Shown here: in pieces, positions 1 through 8,908 of the stretch
Numbering within the stretch: position 1 is the stretch's first letter
Layout of the letters: each line of letters starts with the position of its first letter
Origin: Rhodoferax sp.
Lineage (GTDB): Bacteria > Pseudomonadota > Gammaproteobacteria > Burkholderiales > Burkholderiaceae_C
Assembly: GCF_010365055.1 (NCBI RefSeq)
Contig: NZ_JAAFHA010000026.1
Location: forward strand, 1 to 41,545
Reading direction: 5' to 3'
DNA: 41,545 bases
The notes under the pieces: model-generated
Databases searched by the model: none
Seen by the model: the letters and a program-made list of their open reading frames with translations, nothing else
What the model was told of the DNA's origin: nothing
Position numbers and translations under genes: made by a program

Positions 1-1764
<1,764 letters not shown>

Positions 1765-1830
1765 GGGGACTCCAATTCAAAAAAGTGGGTGGGTTAAGGG
1801 TGAAATTTGGTCATTCGCCAAAAAATTCTT

Positions 1831-1858
1831 CACGCGGCGGGCGGCTTGATGGGCCCGC
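1831..1858 (-). terminator. Possible weak terminator after pip
   Basis: On the minus strand GCGGGC (1858-1853) pairs with GCCCGC (1842-1837) around a 10-nt loop, followed after about ten bases by a T-rich run (1826-1821). The distance between stem and T-run makes this weak. Readthrough from pip into ppdK remains possible. Confidence 0.25.
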
Positions 1859-1859
1859 G

Positions 1860-2825
1860 CTACAAGGTGCCGTCACGCTTGAACTGATCGGTGGCGGCGA
1901 CCAGTGCGCTGGCAATGCCCGGCTCAAAGGCGGCGTGGCCGGCGTCTTCGATGATTTTGAAAGTGGCTTCGGGCCAGGCTTCGTGCAGCCGCCATGCCGA
2001 CACCGGCGGGCAGACCACGTCGTAGCGGCCCTGGATGATCACGGCAGGCAAATGGCGGATGCGCCCGACGTTGCGCACCAGCTGATCCTCGCTTAGAAAA
2101 GAGTCGTGCAAGAAATAGTGCGCCTCCAGTCGGCCGACCCCGAGGCCGACCGCCGCCGAGCCAAACTGATCGGCCACCTCCGGGTGCGGCAGCAGGTGCA
2201 GGCAGCTGCCTTCATAGCGGCTCCAGGTGCGCGCCGCCCGCAGATTTTCAGCCGGGTCGCGGCTGAACAGGCGCCGGGCATAGGCGTGCAGCAGGTCAGC
2301 GCGCTCGGCCTCGGGGATGTCGGCGACAAAGCGCGCGTTCTCCTGCGGGAAGAACATCTTGACGCCGTGCAGAAACCAGTCGATCTCGCTGCGGGTGCAC
2401 AAGAAGATGCCGCGCAGCACAAAGCCGGTGCAGCGCTCCGGGTGCGCTTGGCCATAGGCCAGCGCCAGCGTCGAGCCCCAAGAGCCGCCGAACACCAGCC
2501 ACTGCGCAATGCCCAGCAAGGCGCGTAAGCGCTCAATGTCATCGATCAGCAGGTCGGTGCTGTTTTCCAGCGTTTCCCCCAGCGGCGTGGACTGGCCGGC
2601 GCCGCGCTGGTCAAACAGCACGATGCGGTAATACGCCGGGTCAAAGAATTGCCGGTGCTGGGGCGACAGACCGGCGCCCGGGCCACCATGCAGAAACAGC
2701 ACCGGCACGCCGCTGGGGTTGCCGCACTCTTCCCAGTACAGGGTGTGAATGTCATCGACCGGCAGGCGGCCCGTGCGGTAGGGCGCGATCGCCGGGTACA
2801 AAGGGCTGGGAGCGGCGGCAGGCAT
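1860..2825 (-). CDS. pip: Proline iminopeptidase (alpha/beta hydrolase)
   Basis: Removes N-terminal proline from peptides; cytoplasmic S33-family serine peptidase of 321 residues, a normal family length. The oxyanion motif HGGPGAG is at residues 46-52, the nucleophile elbow GGSWGS puts Ser at 115, and Asp269 (GRYDVVCP) and His297 (GHAAFEPG) complete the triad. DQRGAGQSTP at 72-81 is also typical. I chose the ATG at 2825 because family homology starts there (PYRTGRLPVDDIHTLYWEE). An upstream in-frame start at 2888 would add 21 atypical residues. It runs divergently from the rubrerythrin cluster and heads toward ppdK. Confidence 0.93.
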   Translation of the reverse strand: MPAAAPSPLYPAIAPYRTGRLPVDDIHTLYWEECGNPSGVPVLFLHGGPGAGLSPQHRQFFDPAYYRIVLFDQRGAGQSTPLGETLENSTDLLIDDIERLRALLGIAQWLVFGGSWGSTLALAYGQAHPERCTGFVLRGIFLCTRSEIDWFLHGVKMFFPQENARFVADIPEAERADLLHAYARRLFSRDPAENLRAARTWSRYEGSCLHLLPHPEVADQFGSAAVGLGVGRLEAHYFLHDSFLSEDQLVRNVGRIRHLPAVIIQGRYDVVCPPVSAWRLHEAWPEATFKIIEDAGHAAFEPGIASALVAATDQFKRDGTL

Positions 2826-2921
2826 GGACGGGCTCTTTCTCGGAGTTTGAGACTGGCATTGTGCACCGACACGCAAGCCGCAGAACAAAGCAGTCCGAAT
2901 GCGTTAGCGACGCGTTTATCC

Positions 2922-2941
2922 GATAGTTACTATCAATTGAT
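2922..2941. promoter_or_regulatory. Overlapping palindromes upstream of the rubrerythrin promoter
   Basis: GATAG-TTA-CTATC (2922-2934) overlaps the 10-bp palindrome ATCAATTGAT (2932-2941). Both lie in AT-rich DNA just upstream of the candidate -35 at 2955, a usual place for an activator or repressor site. The half-sites resemble the ATAG/CTAT elements of OxyR sites, but the spacing does not fit the canonical OxyR pattern. The cognate regulator is unknown. Confidence 0.4.
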
Positions 2942-2954
2942 TAGTTAAAGCCAA

Positions 2955-2984
2955 TTGGCAATTGTTATTTACAGGGCCTATCAT
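2955..2984 (+). promoter_or_regulatory. Candidate sigma70 promoter of the rubrerythrin cluster
   Basis: TTGGCA (2955-2960) and TATCAT (2979-2984) are separated by 18 bp, which predicts transcription from about 2991. The leader then holds the inverted repeat TTGATTG-N7-CAATCAA (2995-3015), which could be a hairpin or an operator, before the AGGAG ribosome-binding site ahead of the ATG at 3048. Confidence 0.45.
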
Positions 2985-3047
2985 TGCACCCATGTTGATT
3001 GCATTCTTCAATCAATTAAGCCTTTCTTTAACTCACAGGAGCTCCAC

Positions 3048-3530
3048 ATGACAGCGAACCAACGCCCCGACATCAAAACCATGGCCAACCTGGAATCTGC
3101 CTTTGCCGGCGAATCCATGGCGCACATCAAATACCGCTATTTCGCCAAACTGGCGCGTGAAATGGGTGACGAAGACACCGCGCGTGTTTTTGAAGCCACC
3201 GCCGACCAGGAGGTGATGCACGCCTTTGGTCACCTCGACCTGCTGTACCCCAAGGCCACGATGACAGCGGCCAAAGCGTTGCAAATTGCGATCGACGGCG
3301 AAACCTACGAGTACACCGAGATGTACCCCGGTTTTCGCGCCACCGCTGAAGCCGAGTGCCACGTCGCCGCCGTGGCCGAGATGGATGAGCAAATTGGAGA
3401 ATCCAAGGAGCACGCCGCTCTGTTCCGGGCGACGCTGGACAAGGCGCAAAAACGCTTTGCAGCCCTGGCCAAGGTGGAAGAGCGCCACGCCAACCATTAC
3501 AAGGCGCAACTGGCCAAGGTGCAGGCCTGA
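3048..3530 (+). CDS. rbr: Rubrerythrin-type di-iron peroxidase lacking the rubredoxin domain
   Basis: Reduces hydrogen peroxide at a di-iron centre in the cytoplasm. The start ATG at 3048 has an AGGAG site; the frame extends further upstream but without family sequence. The 160-residue product is a four-helix ferritin-like domain. Likely metal ligands are Glu22, the E55-x2-H58 pair, Glu88/Glu91 and the E144-x2-H147 pair in EERHANHY. Classical rubrerythrin is about 190 residues with a C-terminal rubredoxin domain carrying two CxxC motifs. Here the chain ends after the di-iron domain and a free-standing rubredoxin follows 127 bp downstream. Electrons therefore probably pass reductase to rubredoxin to rubrerythrin through separate proteins (inference). 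Peroxide or oxygen control is likely but not proven. Confidence 0.92.
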   Translation: MTANQRPDIKTMANLESAFAGESMAHIKYRYFAKLAREMGDEDTARVFEATADQEVMHAFGHLDLLYPKATMTAAKALQIAIDGETYEYTEMYPGFRATAEAECHVAAVAEMDEQIGESKEHAALFRATLDKAQKRFAALAKVEERHANHYKAQLAKVQA

Positions 3531-3576
3531 GCGGCAACGCCGCCAGACGCAGTGACGCGCTGGTGATCATCTTTTT

Positions 3577-3636
3577 GTCGCTATATTAACAATAGCGCAT
3601 TGCGCAATATCCACGTGGGCTAGCGCCCTGTTTGAC
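3577..3636 (-). repeat. Dispersed short repeat, copy A
   Basis: Read on the minus strand, this copy begins GTCAAACAGGGC, continues with the core GCTAGCCCACGTGGATATTG, and ends with GCTAT-N7-ATAGC, a 5-bp stem with a 7-nt loop (3580-3596 on the plus strand). Four related copies are at 4633, 14682, 35012 and 40715. It occupies most of the 127 bp between rubrerythrin and rubredoxin, where the stem could affect mRNA processing. Confidence 0.7.
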
Positions 3637-3657
3637 TTAAACTTATTTGGAAACCTC

Positions 3658-3822
3658 ATGAAAACTTATCTTTGCATTGTTTGCGGCTTTATCTATGACG
3701 AGGCCGCGGGCCGCCCGGAAGACGGCATTGCCGCCGGCACCAAGTGGGCCGACGTGCCCGACACTTGGGCGTGCCCGGACTGCGGCGTCGCCAAGGCGGA
3801 CTTCGAGCCGGTAGAAATCTGA
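3658..3822 (+). CDS. Rubredoxin
   Basis: A 54-residue one-iron electron carrier, complete from the ATG at 3658 to the TGA at 3820. The two iron-binding motifs are C6-x2-C9 ([12 protein letters not shown]) and C39-x2-C42 ([10 protein letters not shown]), with the usual aromatic residues Tyr4, Tyr13 and Trp37. Length and spacing match bacterial rubredoxins. It lies between a rubrerythrin that lacks this domain and a flavin reductase starting 16 bp downstream, so it most likely shuttles electrons between them. The ribosome-binding site is weak (GGAAA). Confidence 0.95.
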   Translation: MKTYLCIVCGFIYDEAAGRPEDGIAAGTKWADVPDTWACPDCGVAKADFEPVEI

Positions 3823-3838
3823 AACTGAAAGCCCCGAC

Positions 3839-5149
3839 ATGACGGATCCGATCATCATCATTGGCGCCGGACTGGCCGGCTGGACCACCGCGCGCGAGCT
3901 GCGCAAACTTGACCCGGACACGCCCGTGCTGCTGATCACGGCCGACAGCGGGGACTTCTACGCCAAGCCCTCGCTGTCCAATGCATTCCAGCAAAAGCGC
4001 GCACCGGCGCAACTGGTCACGACGCCGGCGGCCACGATGGCCCAGACGCACAACGTGCGCTTGCTGGCGCACACCCGGGTACTGGCCATTGACCCAAACA
4101 CGCGCACGCTGCGCACGACCCAGGGCGACTTTCATTACGGTCAATTGGTGCTGGCCACCGGCGCGCAGCCAATTCGCTTGCCCCTGGCGGGGGATGCGCT
4201 TGACCAGGTGCAGTCGATCAATTCGCTCGATGACTTCGCCGGTTTTTACCAGCGCCTGACTGGCGCTGATCCCGAAGCAGGTCAACTTGAGCGACGCCCG
4301 CGCCAGGTGCTGATCATGGGGGCCGGCCTGATTGGTTGCGAGTTCGCCAACGACCTCGCCGCCGCCGGCTATGGCGTCACGGTGGTGGACCCGGCAGCGG
4401 GTCCGATGGCGGCCTTGCTGCCTGAGGCGGCCAGCGCGCAGTTGCAGCAGGCGCTGGTGGACCTGGGCGTGCAATGGCACTTTGGCGCGACCGTCAAGGC
4501 GGTCAACCGGGTGCCCGTCGGTTCGCCAGATCCGGGCGGCACCATGCCAGCCGCTGGCCCGGGTCAGAGCCCGACACCGGTGGCTGCGCACTCGGGCGCG
4601 CAGCAGGCCGCGCCCGCACTCCAGGTTGAACTGTCAAATGGGCAGCTAGCCCGCGTGGATATTGTGTTGAGTGCTATTGGCTTGAGATCGGACATGGCAT
4701 TGGCGCAAGCGGCCGGATTGGCTTGCGAGCGCGCCGTCGTGGTAGACGCCACCCTGCAAACCAGCAGCCCTGGCATCTACGCCTTGGGCGACGGCGCGCA
4801 GTACGCTGTCGGGCGCTGGGGCGCGGCGCCGGATGTCGCGGCGGCGCCGGTGACGGGCGGGCGCACCCTGCCCTATGTCATGCCGATCATGAGCGCCGCC
4901 CGCGCACTGGCCGCCACGCTGGCAGGCACGCCGACTGCTGTGGTTTTCCCGCTGATGCCGGTGGCCATCAAGACCCCGGCGCTGCCGATTGTGGTGGCGG
5001 CGCCCAAGCCGGGAACGGCTGGAGAGTGGCGCAGCGAGGAGCCCGGACTTTGGCAGTTCATCGACGGTGAACAGCACATGCGTGGCTTTGTGCTGACCGG
5101 CACGCAAAGCGCGCGCCGGGCCGAACAAGGCAAACTGGTGCGGGTCTAA
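3839..5149 (+). CDS. FAD-dependent rubredoxin reductase
   Basis: Probably transfers electrons from NAD(P)H to the adjacent rubredoxin. The 436-residue product has the two-dinucleotide-domain fold. FAD-binding GAGLAG is at 9-14, the ATG motif before the second domain is LVLATGAQPIRLP near 103-115, NAD-binding GAGLIG is at 161-166, and the FAD ribityl-binding IYALGDGA is near 313-320. Two Ala/Gly/Pro-rich insertions stand out, at about 225-261 and 323-343, and the protein is longer than typical rubredoxin reductases of about 380-400 residues. Codons 265-281 coincide with repeat copy B yet still encode the conserved VDIVLSAIGLR motif. The downstream end may dock rubredoxin. Other ferredoxin or rubredoxin partners cannot be excluded. 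Confidence 0.87.
   Translation: MTDPIIIIGAGLAGWTTARELRKLDPDTPVLLITADSGDFYAKPSLSNAFQQKRAPAQLVTTPAATMAQTHNVRLLAHTRVLAIDPNTRTLRTTQGDFHYGQLVLATGAQPIRLPLAGDALDQVQSINSLDDFAGFYQRLTGADPEAGQLERRPRQVLIMGAGLIGCEFANDLAAAGYGVTVVDPAAGPMAALLPEAASAQLQQALVDLGVQWHFGATVKAVNRVPVGSPDPGGTMPAAGPGQSPTPVAAHSGAQQAAPALQVELSNGQLARVDIVLSAIGLRSDMALAQAAGLACERAVVVDATLQTSSPGIYALGDGAQYAVGRWGAAPDVAAAPVTGGRTLPYVMPIMSAARALAATLAGTPTAVVFPLMPVAIKTPALPIVVAAPKPGTAGEWRSEEPGLWQFIDGEQHMRGFVLTGTQSARRAEQGKLVRV
4633..4680 (+). repeat. Dispersed short repeat, copy B, inside the reductase frame
   Basis: GTCAAAT, then the core GCTAGCCCGCGTGGATATTG, then GAGTGCTATTGG. An ungapped hand alignment with copy A matches at about 35 of 49 positions, including 19 of 20 across the core. 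It covers residues 265-281 of the reductase. Local base use is more AT-rich than the flanking Ala/Pro-rich codons. Confidence 0.6.
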
Positions 5150-5200
5150 GGGGGCGGCATCGAGGCGTTCGCCCGGCGCTTTGAGTGGCACGGGCCGGGC

Positions 5201-5238
5201 GGTTTAGCACGAGTGTGCTAAACCGTAGGGTCTACAAT
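5201..5238 (+). promoter_or_regulatory. Perfect 10-bp inverted repeat and -10 element upstream of maeB
   Basis: GGTTTAGCAC (5201-5210) and GTGCTAAACC (5215-5224) form a perfect inverted repeat around GAGT. TACAAT (5233-5238) is a good -10 and predicts a start near 5245. The palindrome then spans about -44 to -21 and covers the -35 region, where no good hexamer is visible. No T-run follows, so it is more likely an operator than a terminator of the upstream reductase gene. Confidence 0.5.
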
Positions 5239-5304
5239 TTCAGTCCCGCAGCGCCGCCCTGAAGCTGGCCGCGCGGTTCTACGGCTTGAAAAACAGGAGA
5301 CCCC

Positions 5305-7614
5305 ATGCCCAATACCCCGGCCAGCGCCGCAGAGAAACGCGCTGAATTGCGCCGCGCCACCCTCGAATACCACCAATTTCCCACGCCCGGCAAGATTTCC
5401 ATTGCGGCGACCAAGCAGTTGGTCAACCAGCACGATCTGGGCCTGGCCTACACACCGGGCGTGGCCATTCCGTGCGAAGAAATCGTCAAGGACCCGAACA
5501 ACGCCTACAAGTACACCAGCCGCGGCAACCTCGTGGCGGTCATCACCAACGGCACGGCCGTGCTGGGCCTGGGCGACATTGGCCCGCTGGCGGGCAAGCC
5601 CGTGATGGAGGGCAAAGCCGTGCTGTTCAAGAAGTTCGCCGGCATTGACGTGTTTGACATCGAGATCGACGAAAAGCACGACCTCGACAAGCTGGTGGAC
5701 ATCATTGCCTCGCTGGAGCCGACCTTTGGCGGTATCAACCTGGAAGACATCAAGGCGCCCGACTGCTTTTATGTCGAGCGCAAGTTGCGCGAGCGCATGA
5801 AGATTCCGGTGTTTCATGATGACCAGCACGGCACGGCGATCACAGTGGGCGCAGCCATCTTGAACGGCCTGAAAGTCGCAGGCAAGGAGCCCAAAGACGT
5901 GAAACTGGTGACCTCGGGCGCTGGCGCCGCAGCGCTGGCCTGCGTCGGCCTGCTGGTCAAACTGGGCATCCCGCGCGAGAACGTGTGGGTGACCGACCTG
6001 GCCGGCGTCGTGTACGAGGGCCGCACCGAGCTGATGGACCCGGACAAGATCATCTACAGTCAAAAAACAGACGCGCGCACGCTCGGTGAAGTGATCGAAG
6101 GGGCCGATGTCTTTCTGGGCCTGTCAGCCGGCGGCGTGCTCAAGGGCGAGATGGTGAAAAGGATGGCGCCGCGGCCAATCATTTTTGCGCTGGCCAACCC
6201 GACGCCCGAGATCACACCCGAAGAAGTCAAGGCCGTGCGCGGCGACGCCATCATTGGCACGGGCCGCTCGGACTACCCGAACCAGATCAACAACATCCTG
6301 TGCTTCCCCTATATTTTCCGGGGCGCGCTCGATGCGGGCGCCTCCACCATCACGGTGGAGATGGAAATGGCCGCCGTGCACGCGATTGCCGAGCTGGCGC
6401 AGGCCGAGCAAAGCGAAGTGGTGGCAGCCGCTTATGTCGGTGAGCCGCTGGCCTTTGGGCCCGAGTACCTGATCCCCAAGCCCTTTGATCCGCGCTTGAT
6501 GATCAAAGTGGCGCCCGCCGTGGCCCAGGCCGCCTTTGACAGTGGTGTCGCGTTGCGTCCGATCCTCGATATGGATGCGTACCGTGACAAGCTGCAGAGC
6601 TTCGTCTATGCCTCCGGCACCGTGATGAAGCCGATTTTTACCGCCGCGAAAAGTGCGCTGAAGAAACGCATTGCCTATGCCGAGGGCGAAGACGAACGCG
6701 TGCTGCGCGCCGCCCAGATCGTGGTGGATGAAGGCCTGGCCATGCCGACCCTGATCGGTCGCCCGCTGGTGATTGCCGAACGCATCAAAGAGTTTGGCTT
6801 GCGCCTGGAAGAGGGGCAGGACTACAGCGTGGTCAATGTGGAGCACGACCATCGCTACCGTGATTTCTGGCAAACCTACCTGCAGATGACCGAGCGCAAG
6901 GGCATGACCGCGCAGGTCGCGAAAATCGAGATGCGCCGGCGCCTGACCTTGATCGGCACCATGCTGCTGCACAAGGGCGATGTGGATGGGCTGATTTGCG
7001 GCACCTGGGGTACCACCAGCATGCACCTGCAATACCTGGACCAGGTGATTGGCAAGCGCGCTGGCGTCAATACCTATGCGTGCATGAATTGCCTGATGCT
7101 GCCCGAGCGCCAGTTGTTCATCGTGGACACGCATGTCAACTACGACCCCAGCGCCGAGCAGTTGGCAGAGATCACCATCATGGCCGCGGAAGAGATGATG
7201 CGTTTTGGCATTCAACCCAAAGCCGCGTTGCTGTCGCATTCCAATTTTGGCAGCAGCAACCAGCCCAGCGCCGTGAAGATGCGCGAGGCCCTGGCCTTGC
7301 TGCGGGTGCAGGCGCCCTGGCTGGAGATGGACGGCGAAATGCATGGCGACGTGGCGCTTGACGGCGCCGCCCGGGCCGCCCTGTTGCCCAGCAGCACGCT
7401 GGTCGGCGATGCCAATTTGTTGGTGCTGCCCAACATTGATGCCGCCAATATTGCCTACAACCTGCTCAAAACAGCGGCCGGCGGCAATATTGCCGTGGGC
7501 CCGGTGCTGCTGGGTGCCGCCAAACCGGTGCATATCTTGACCGCCAGCGCCACAGTGAGGCGAATTGTCAATATGACGGCCCTCACGGTGGCCGACGCCA
7601 ACGCCAGCCGCTAA
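5305..7614 (+). CDS. maeB: NADP-dependent malic enzyme with C-terminal phosphotransacetylase-like domain
   Basis: Oxidatively decarboxylates malate to pyruvate, producing NADPH, in the cytoplasm. The product has 769 residues, close to E. coli MaeB. The malic domain has [14 protein letters not shown] with the catalytic Tyr49, [14 protein letters not shown] with Lys104, and metal-binding [11 protein letters not shown] and HDDQHGTAI (about 145-178). The NADP fold has GAGAAAL at 206-212. From about residue 430 the phosphate acetyl/butyryltransferase fold follows ([18 protein letters not shown]); in MaeB this domain is regulatory and senses acetyl-CoA rather than acting as Pta (family knowledge). 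The ATG has an AGGAG site. It is probably monocistronic, with a palindrome in front and a terminator behind. Confidence 0.96.
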   Translation: MPNTPASAAEKRAELRRATLEYHQFPTPGKISIAATKQLVNQHDLGLAYTPGVAIPCEEIVKDPNNAYKYTSRGNLVAVITNGTAVLGLGDIGPLAGKPVMEGKAVLFKKFAGIDVFDIEIDEKHDLDKLVDIIASLEPTFGGINLEDIKAPDCFYVERKLRERMKIPVFHDDQHGTAITVGAAILNGLKVAGKEPKDVKLVTSGAGAAALACVGLLVKLGIPRENVWVTDLAGVVYEGRTELMDPDKIIYSQKTDARTLGEVIEGADVFLGLSAGGVLKGEMVKRMAPRPIIFALANPTPEITPEEVKAVRGDAIIGTGRSDYPNQINNILCFPYIFRGALDAGASTITVEMEMAAVHAIAELAQAEQSEVVAAAYVGEPLAFGPEYLIPKPFDPRLMIKVAPAVAQAAFDSGVALRPILDMDAYRDKLQSFVYASGTVMKPIFTAAKSALKKRIAYAEGEDERVLRAAQIVVDEGLAMPTLIGRPLVIAERIKEFGLRLEEGQDYSVVNVEHDHRYRDFWQTYLQMTERKGMTAQVAKIEMRRRLTLIGTMLLHKGDVDGLICGTWGTTSMHLQYLDQVIGKRAGVNTYACMNCLMLPERQLFIVDTHVNYDPSAEQLAEITIMAAEEMMRFGIQPKAALLSHSNFGSSNQPSAVKMREALALLRVQAPWLEMDGEMHGDVALDGAARAALLPSSTLVGDANLLVLPNIDAANIAYNLLKTAAGGNIAVGPVLLGAAKPVHILTASATVRRIVNMTALTVADANASR

Positions 7615-7626
7615 GCGTTAACGCCG

Positions 7627-7656
7627 AAGCTGGCGCTAACTTAGCCAGCTTTTTGG
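7627..7656 (+). terminator. Intrinsic terminator of maeB
   Basis: AAGCTGGC (7627-7634) pairs perfectly with GCCAGCTT (7644-7651) around a 9-nt loop. The stem runs directly into a T-run and lies 13 bp after the maeB stop. Confidence 0.85.
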
Positions 7657-7734
7657 CCTTTTGCAGCTGCCTATTTTTTGGGCAATCGCTTGCATTCCTG
7701 GCGCAAATAAGCGACACTACGTCTCTTGAAATTA

Positions 7735-7748
7735 CCGGGTTAACCCGG
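7735..7748. promoter_or_regulatory. 14-bp perfect palindrome before the ribonuclease gene
   Basis: CCGGGTTAACCCGG is fully self-complementary and ends 24 bp before the ribonuclease start codon. TTGAAA lies directly upstream at 7726-7731, and a weak -10 (GTATTG/TATTGC) follows, so the palindrome could sit in a promoter spacer as an operator. No regulator gene is adjacent. Confidence 0.35.
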
Positions 7749-7772
7749 AGTATTGCGAGAGGTGTTTTGCTC

Positions 7773-8165
7773 ATGCTGCGTCTGAAAAGCGCTAAGTTAG
7801 TGCTTACCAGCCTTTTTCTGGTTGCGGTTGTTACCAGCGCCGGGGTGTTCGCCAAAGCGCCTGCTTTGGCAGAGTCTGGCACCGCGATTACGGTAGCCGC
7901 CTTGCCCCAGCAAGGCATTCAGACCTACAACCTGATTCGTCAAGGTGGTCCGTTTGCCCATGAAAAGGATGGCGTGGTGTTTGGCAACCGAGAGCGTTTG
8001 CTGCCACTGCACACGCGCGGCTACTACCGTGAATACACCGTCGCAACACCGAATTTGCGCGCCCGGGGAGCCCGGCGCATTGTGTGCGGAGGGGCGCCCA
8101 AGACGCCTGACGCTTGTTATTACACCGCCGATCACTATGGGAGCTTCCGTCGGATCGTGCCGTGA
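7773..8165 (+). CDS. Secreted guanyl-type ribonuclease (barnase/RNase Sa family)
   Basis: Extracellular or periplasmic endoribonuclease of the N1/T1 microbial family, 130 residues. An N-terminal signal peptide (charged start, hydrophobic 9-24, small residues before a cleavage near 27-33) precedes a catalytic domain that resembles Streptomyces RNase Sa closely. GVVFGNRERLLP is followed by YYREYTVATP with the general base Glu87, then RARGARRIV with Arg98 and Arg102, and TADHYGSF with the general acid His121. All catalytic residues are present. Cys105 and Cys115 may form a disulfide. The inhibitor gene follows within 35 bp, as expected for protection of the producer. I preferred the ATG at 7773, which has GAGAGGTG upstream and gives a clean signal peptide. 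Confidence 0.88.
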   Translation: MLRLKSAKLVLTSLFLVAVVTSAGVFAKAPALAESGTAITVAALPQQGIQTYNLIRQGGPFAHEKDGVVFGNRERLLPLHTRGYYREYTVATPNLRARGARRIVCGGAPKTPDACYYTADHYGSFRRIVP

Positions 8166-8199
8166 AATGAGTTTATTTCTTACGAAAAGTGGATCGAGA

Positions 8200-8649
8200 A
8201 TGAATATGTCATTGAGTCAAGAAACCGCCGCACCGCCGCGTGCCGCAACCGAGGTGCCGCTGCGCGGCGTGCGGCCTAATATCGTTCAGTCGATCCGGGC
8301 CTTTCGGGTGCCGGAATTGCAGGGTGCAGCCCAGTCCCTGGGCCAGCATTTTCTGTACGCCAACCTGGCCAATGCCCAGACCAAGCAGGATGTGCTGGAT
8401 CTGATTGGTCAGCAATTCATGCTGGCGGTTCACGTAGGCAAGAACTTTGATGCCCTGTATGACAGCATGACCGACCCGCTGCACAAGTCTGGCCCACAGC
8501 CTGGCTTTATTGTGGTGCTGGAGCACATACCGGCCCATGCAAAATTCGACAAGGAAGCGCGCGAGCAATTGCTCGATATCTTCCGCGATGCGGCTGACTA
8601 CTGGGGCGATCGAAAGATACCGTTCCGATGTTTCTATTCTTTTCTGTAG
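8200..8649 (+). CDS. Barstar-family ribonuclease inhibitor
   Basis: Cytoplasmic inhibitor that should bind and block the upstream barnase-like ribonuclease before export. The 149-residue protein has a hydrophilic N-terminal extension of about 25 residues, then the barstar domain: an N-terminal beta strand near 29-37, GKNFDALYDSMTDP (80-93), the inhibitor-helix region that occludes the RNase active site in the family, and a strongly conserved C-terminus REQLLDIFRDAADYWGDRKI then PFRCFYSFL. In-frame ATGs at 8167 and 8206 are alternatives; 8200 has GGATCGAG upstream. The gene is co-transcribed with the ribonuclease (34-bp gap) and is followed by a strong hairpin directly at the stop codon. Confidence 0.88.
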   Translation: MNMSLSQETAAPPRAATEVPLRGVRPNIVQSIRAFRVPELQGAAQSLGQHFLYANLANAQTKQDVLDLIGQQFMLAVHVGKNFDALYDSMTDPLHKSGPQPGFIVVLEHIPAHAKFDKEAREQLLDIFRDAADYWGDRKIPFRCFYSFL

Positions 8650-8683
8650 CCCGTTCTGCACACACCAGCCAAGCAGAACGGGC
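8649..8683 (+). repeat. 11-bp perfect inverted repeat at the barstar stop
   Basis: GCCCGTTCTGC (8649-8659) and GCAGAACGGGC (8673-8683) form an 11-bp perfect stem with a 13-nt loop that begins on the last base of the stop codon. No T-run follows, so it is not a classical intrinsic terminator. It could stabilise the 3' end of the ribonuclease-barstar mRNA. Confidence 0.6.
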
Positions 8684-8870
8684 GAACGAGGCAAAAGGCA
8701 CTGGCGGCGCAAGCCAGCCCTTGTCAGGCATAGAGCTCATCACCGAATCGGGCGAGAAAATGCCAACTGACAAATTGTTGGACATATCGCCCCTGGCGCT
8801 GCGCATGAGCAGCCCCTTTAATTCCGGGTATTGGTTGACGGCAGCCTGATCGCGCCGCCGCTTCCCCGCG
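8684..8870. other. Short unassigned stretch with one weak small ORF
   Basis: Between the barstar hairpin and the terminator at 8875 I recognise no gene. A plus-strand frame is open from 8628 to 8849; its last part could start at the ATG at 8760 (GGCGAGAAA upstream) and encode 29 residues beginning MPTDKLLDISPLALRM. Nothing about it resembles a known family. It could be the decayed end of a longer gene or untranslated 3' mRNA. Confidence 0.3.
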
Positions 8871-8874
8871 CCAG

Positions 8875-8902
8875 AAGGCCCATCGAAAGATTGGGCCTTT
8901 TT
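8875..8902 (+). terminator. Intrinsic terminator of the ribonuclease-barstar unit
   Basis: AAGGCCCA (8875-8882) pairs with TGGGCCTT (8892-8899), with additional TC/GA pairing around a GAAA tetraloop, and the stem leads into six T residues. It lies at the convergent end with rsmA. Confidence 0.85.
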
Positions 8903-8908
8903 TCTGAC

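Noticed and set aside
2922..2941. Canonical OxyR site upstream of rubrerythrin
   Set aside because: ATAG and CTAT tetramers are present, but with a 3-bp gap instead of the required 7-bp spacing. Kept only as an unassigned operator.
3577..3636. Intrinsic terminator after rubrerythrin
   Set aside because: The hairpin has no following T-run in the transcript direction and the sequence recurs at four other sites, so it is a repeat copy.
5201..5224. CIRCE/HrcA heat-shock operator
   Set aside because: TTAGCAC half-sites are similar, but CIRCE needs TTAGCACTC-N9-GAGTGCTAA; here the spacer is four bases and the inner bases differ.
5218..7533. Two long minus-strand frames opposite maeB
   Set aside because: Shadows of maeB; composition typical of reverse-frame translation.
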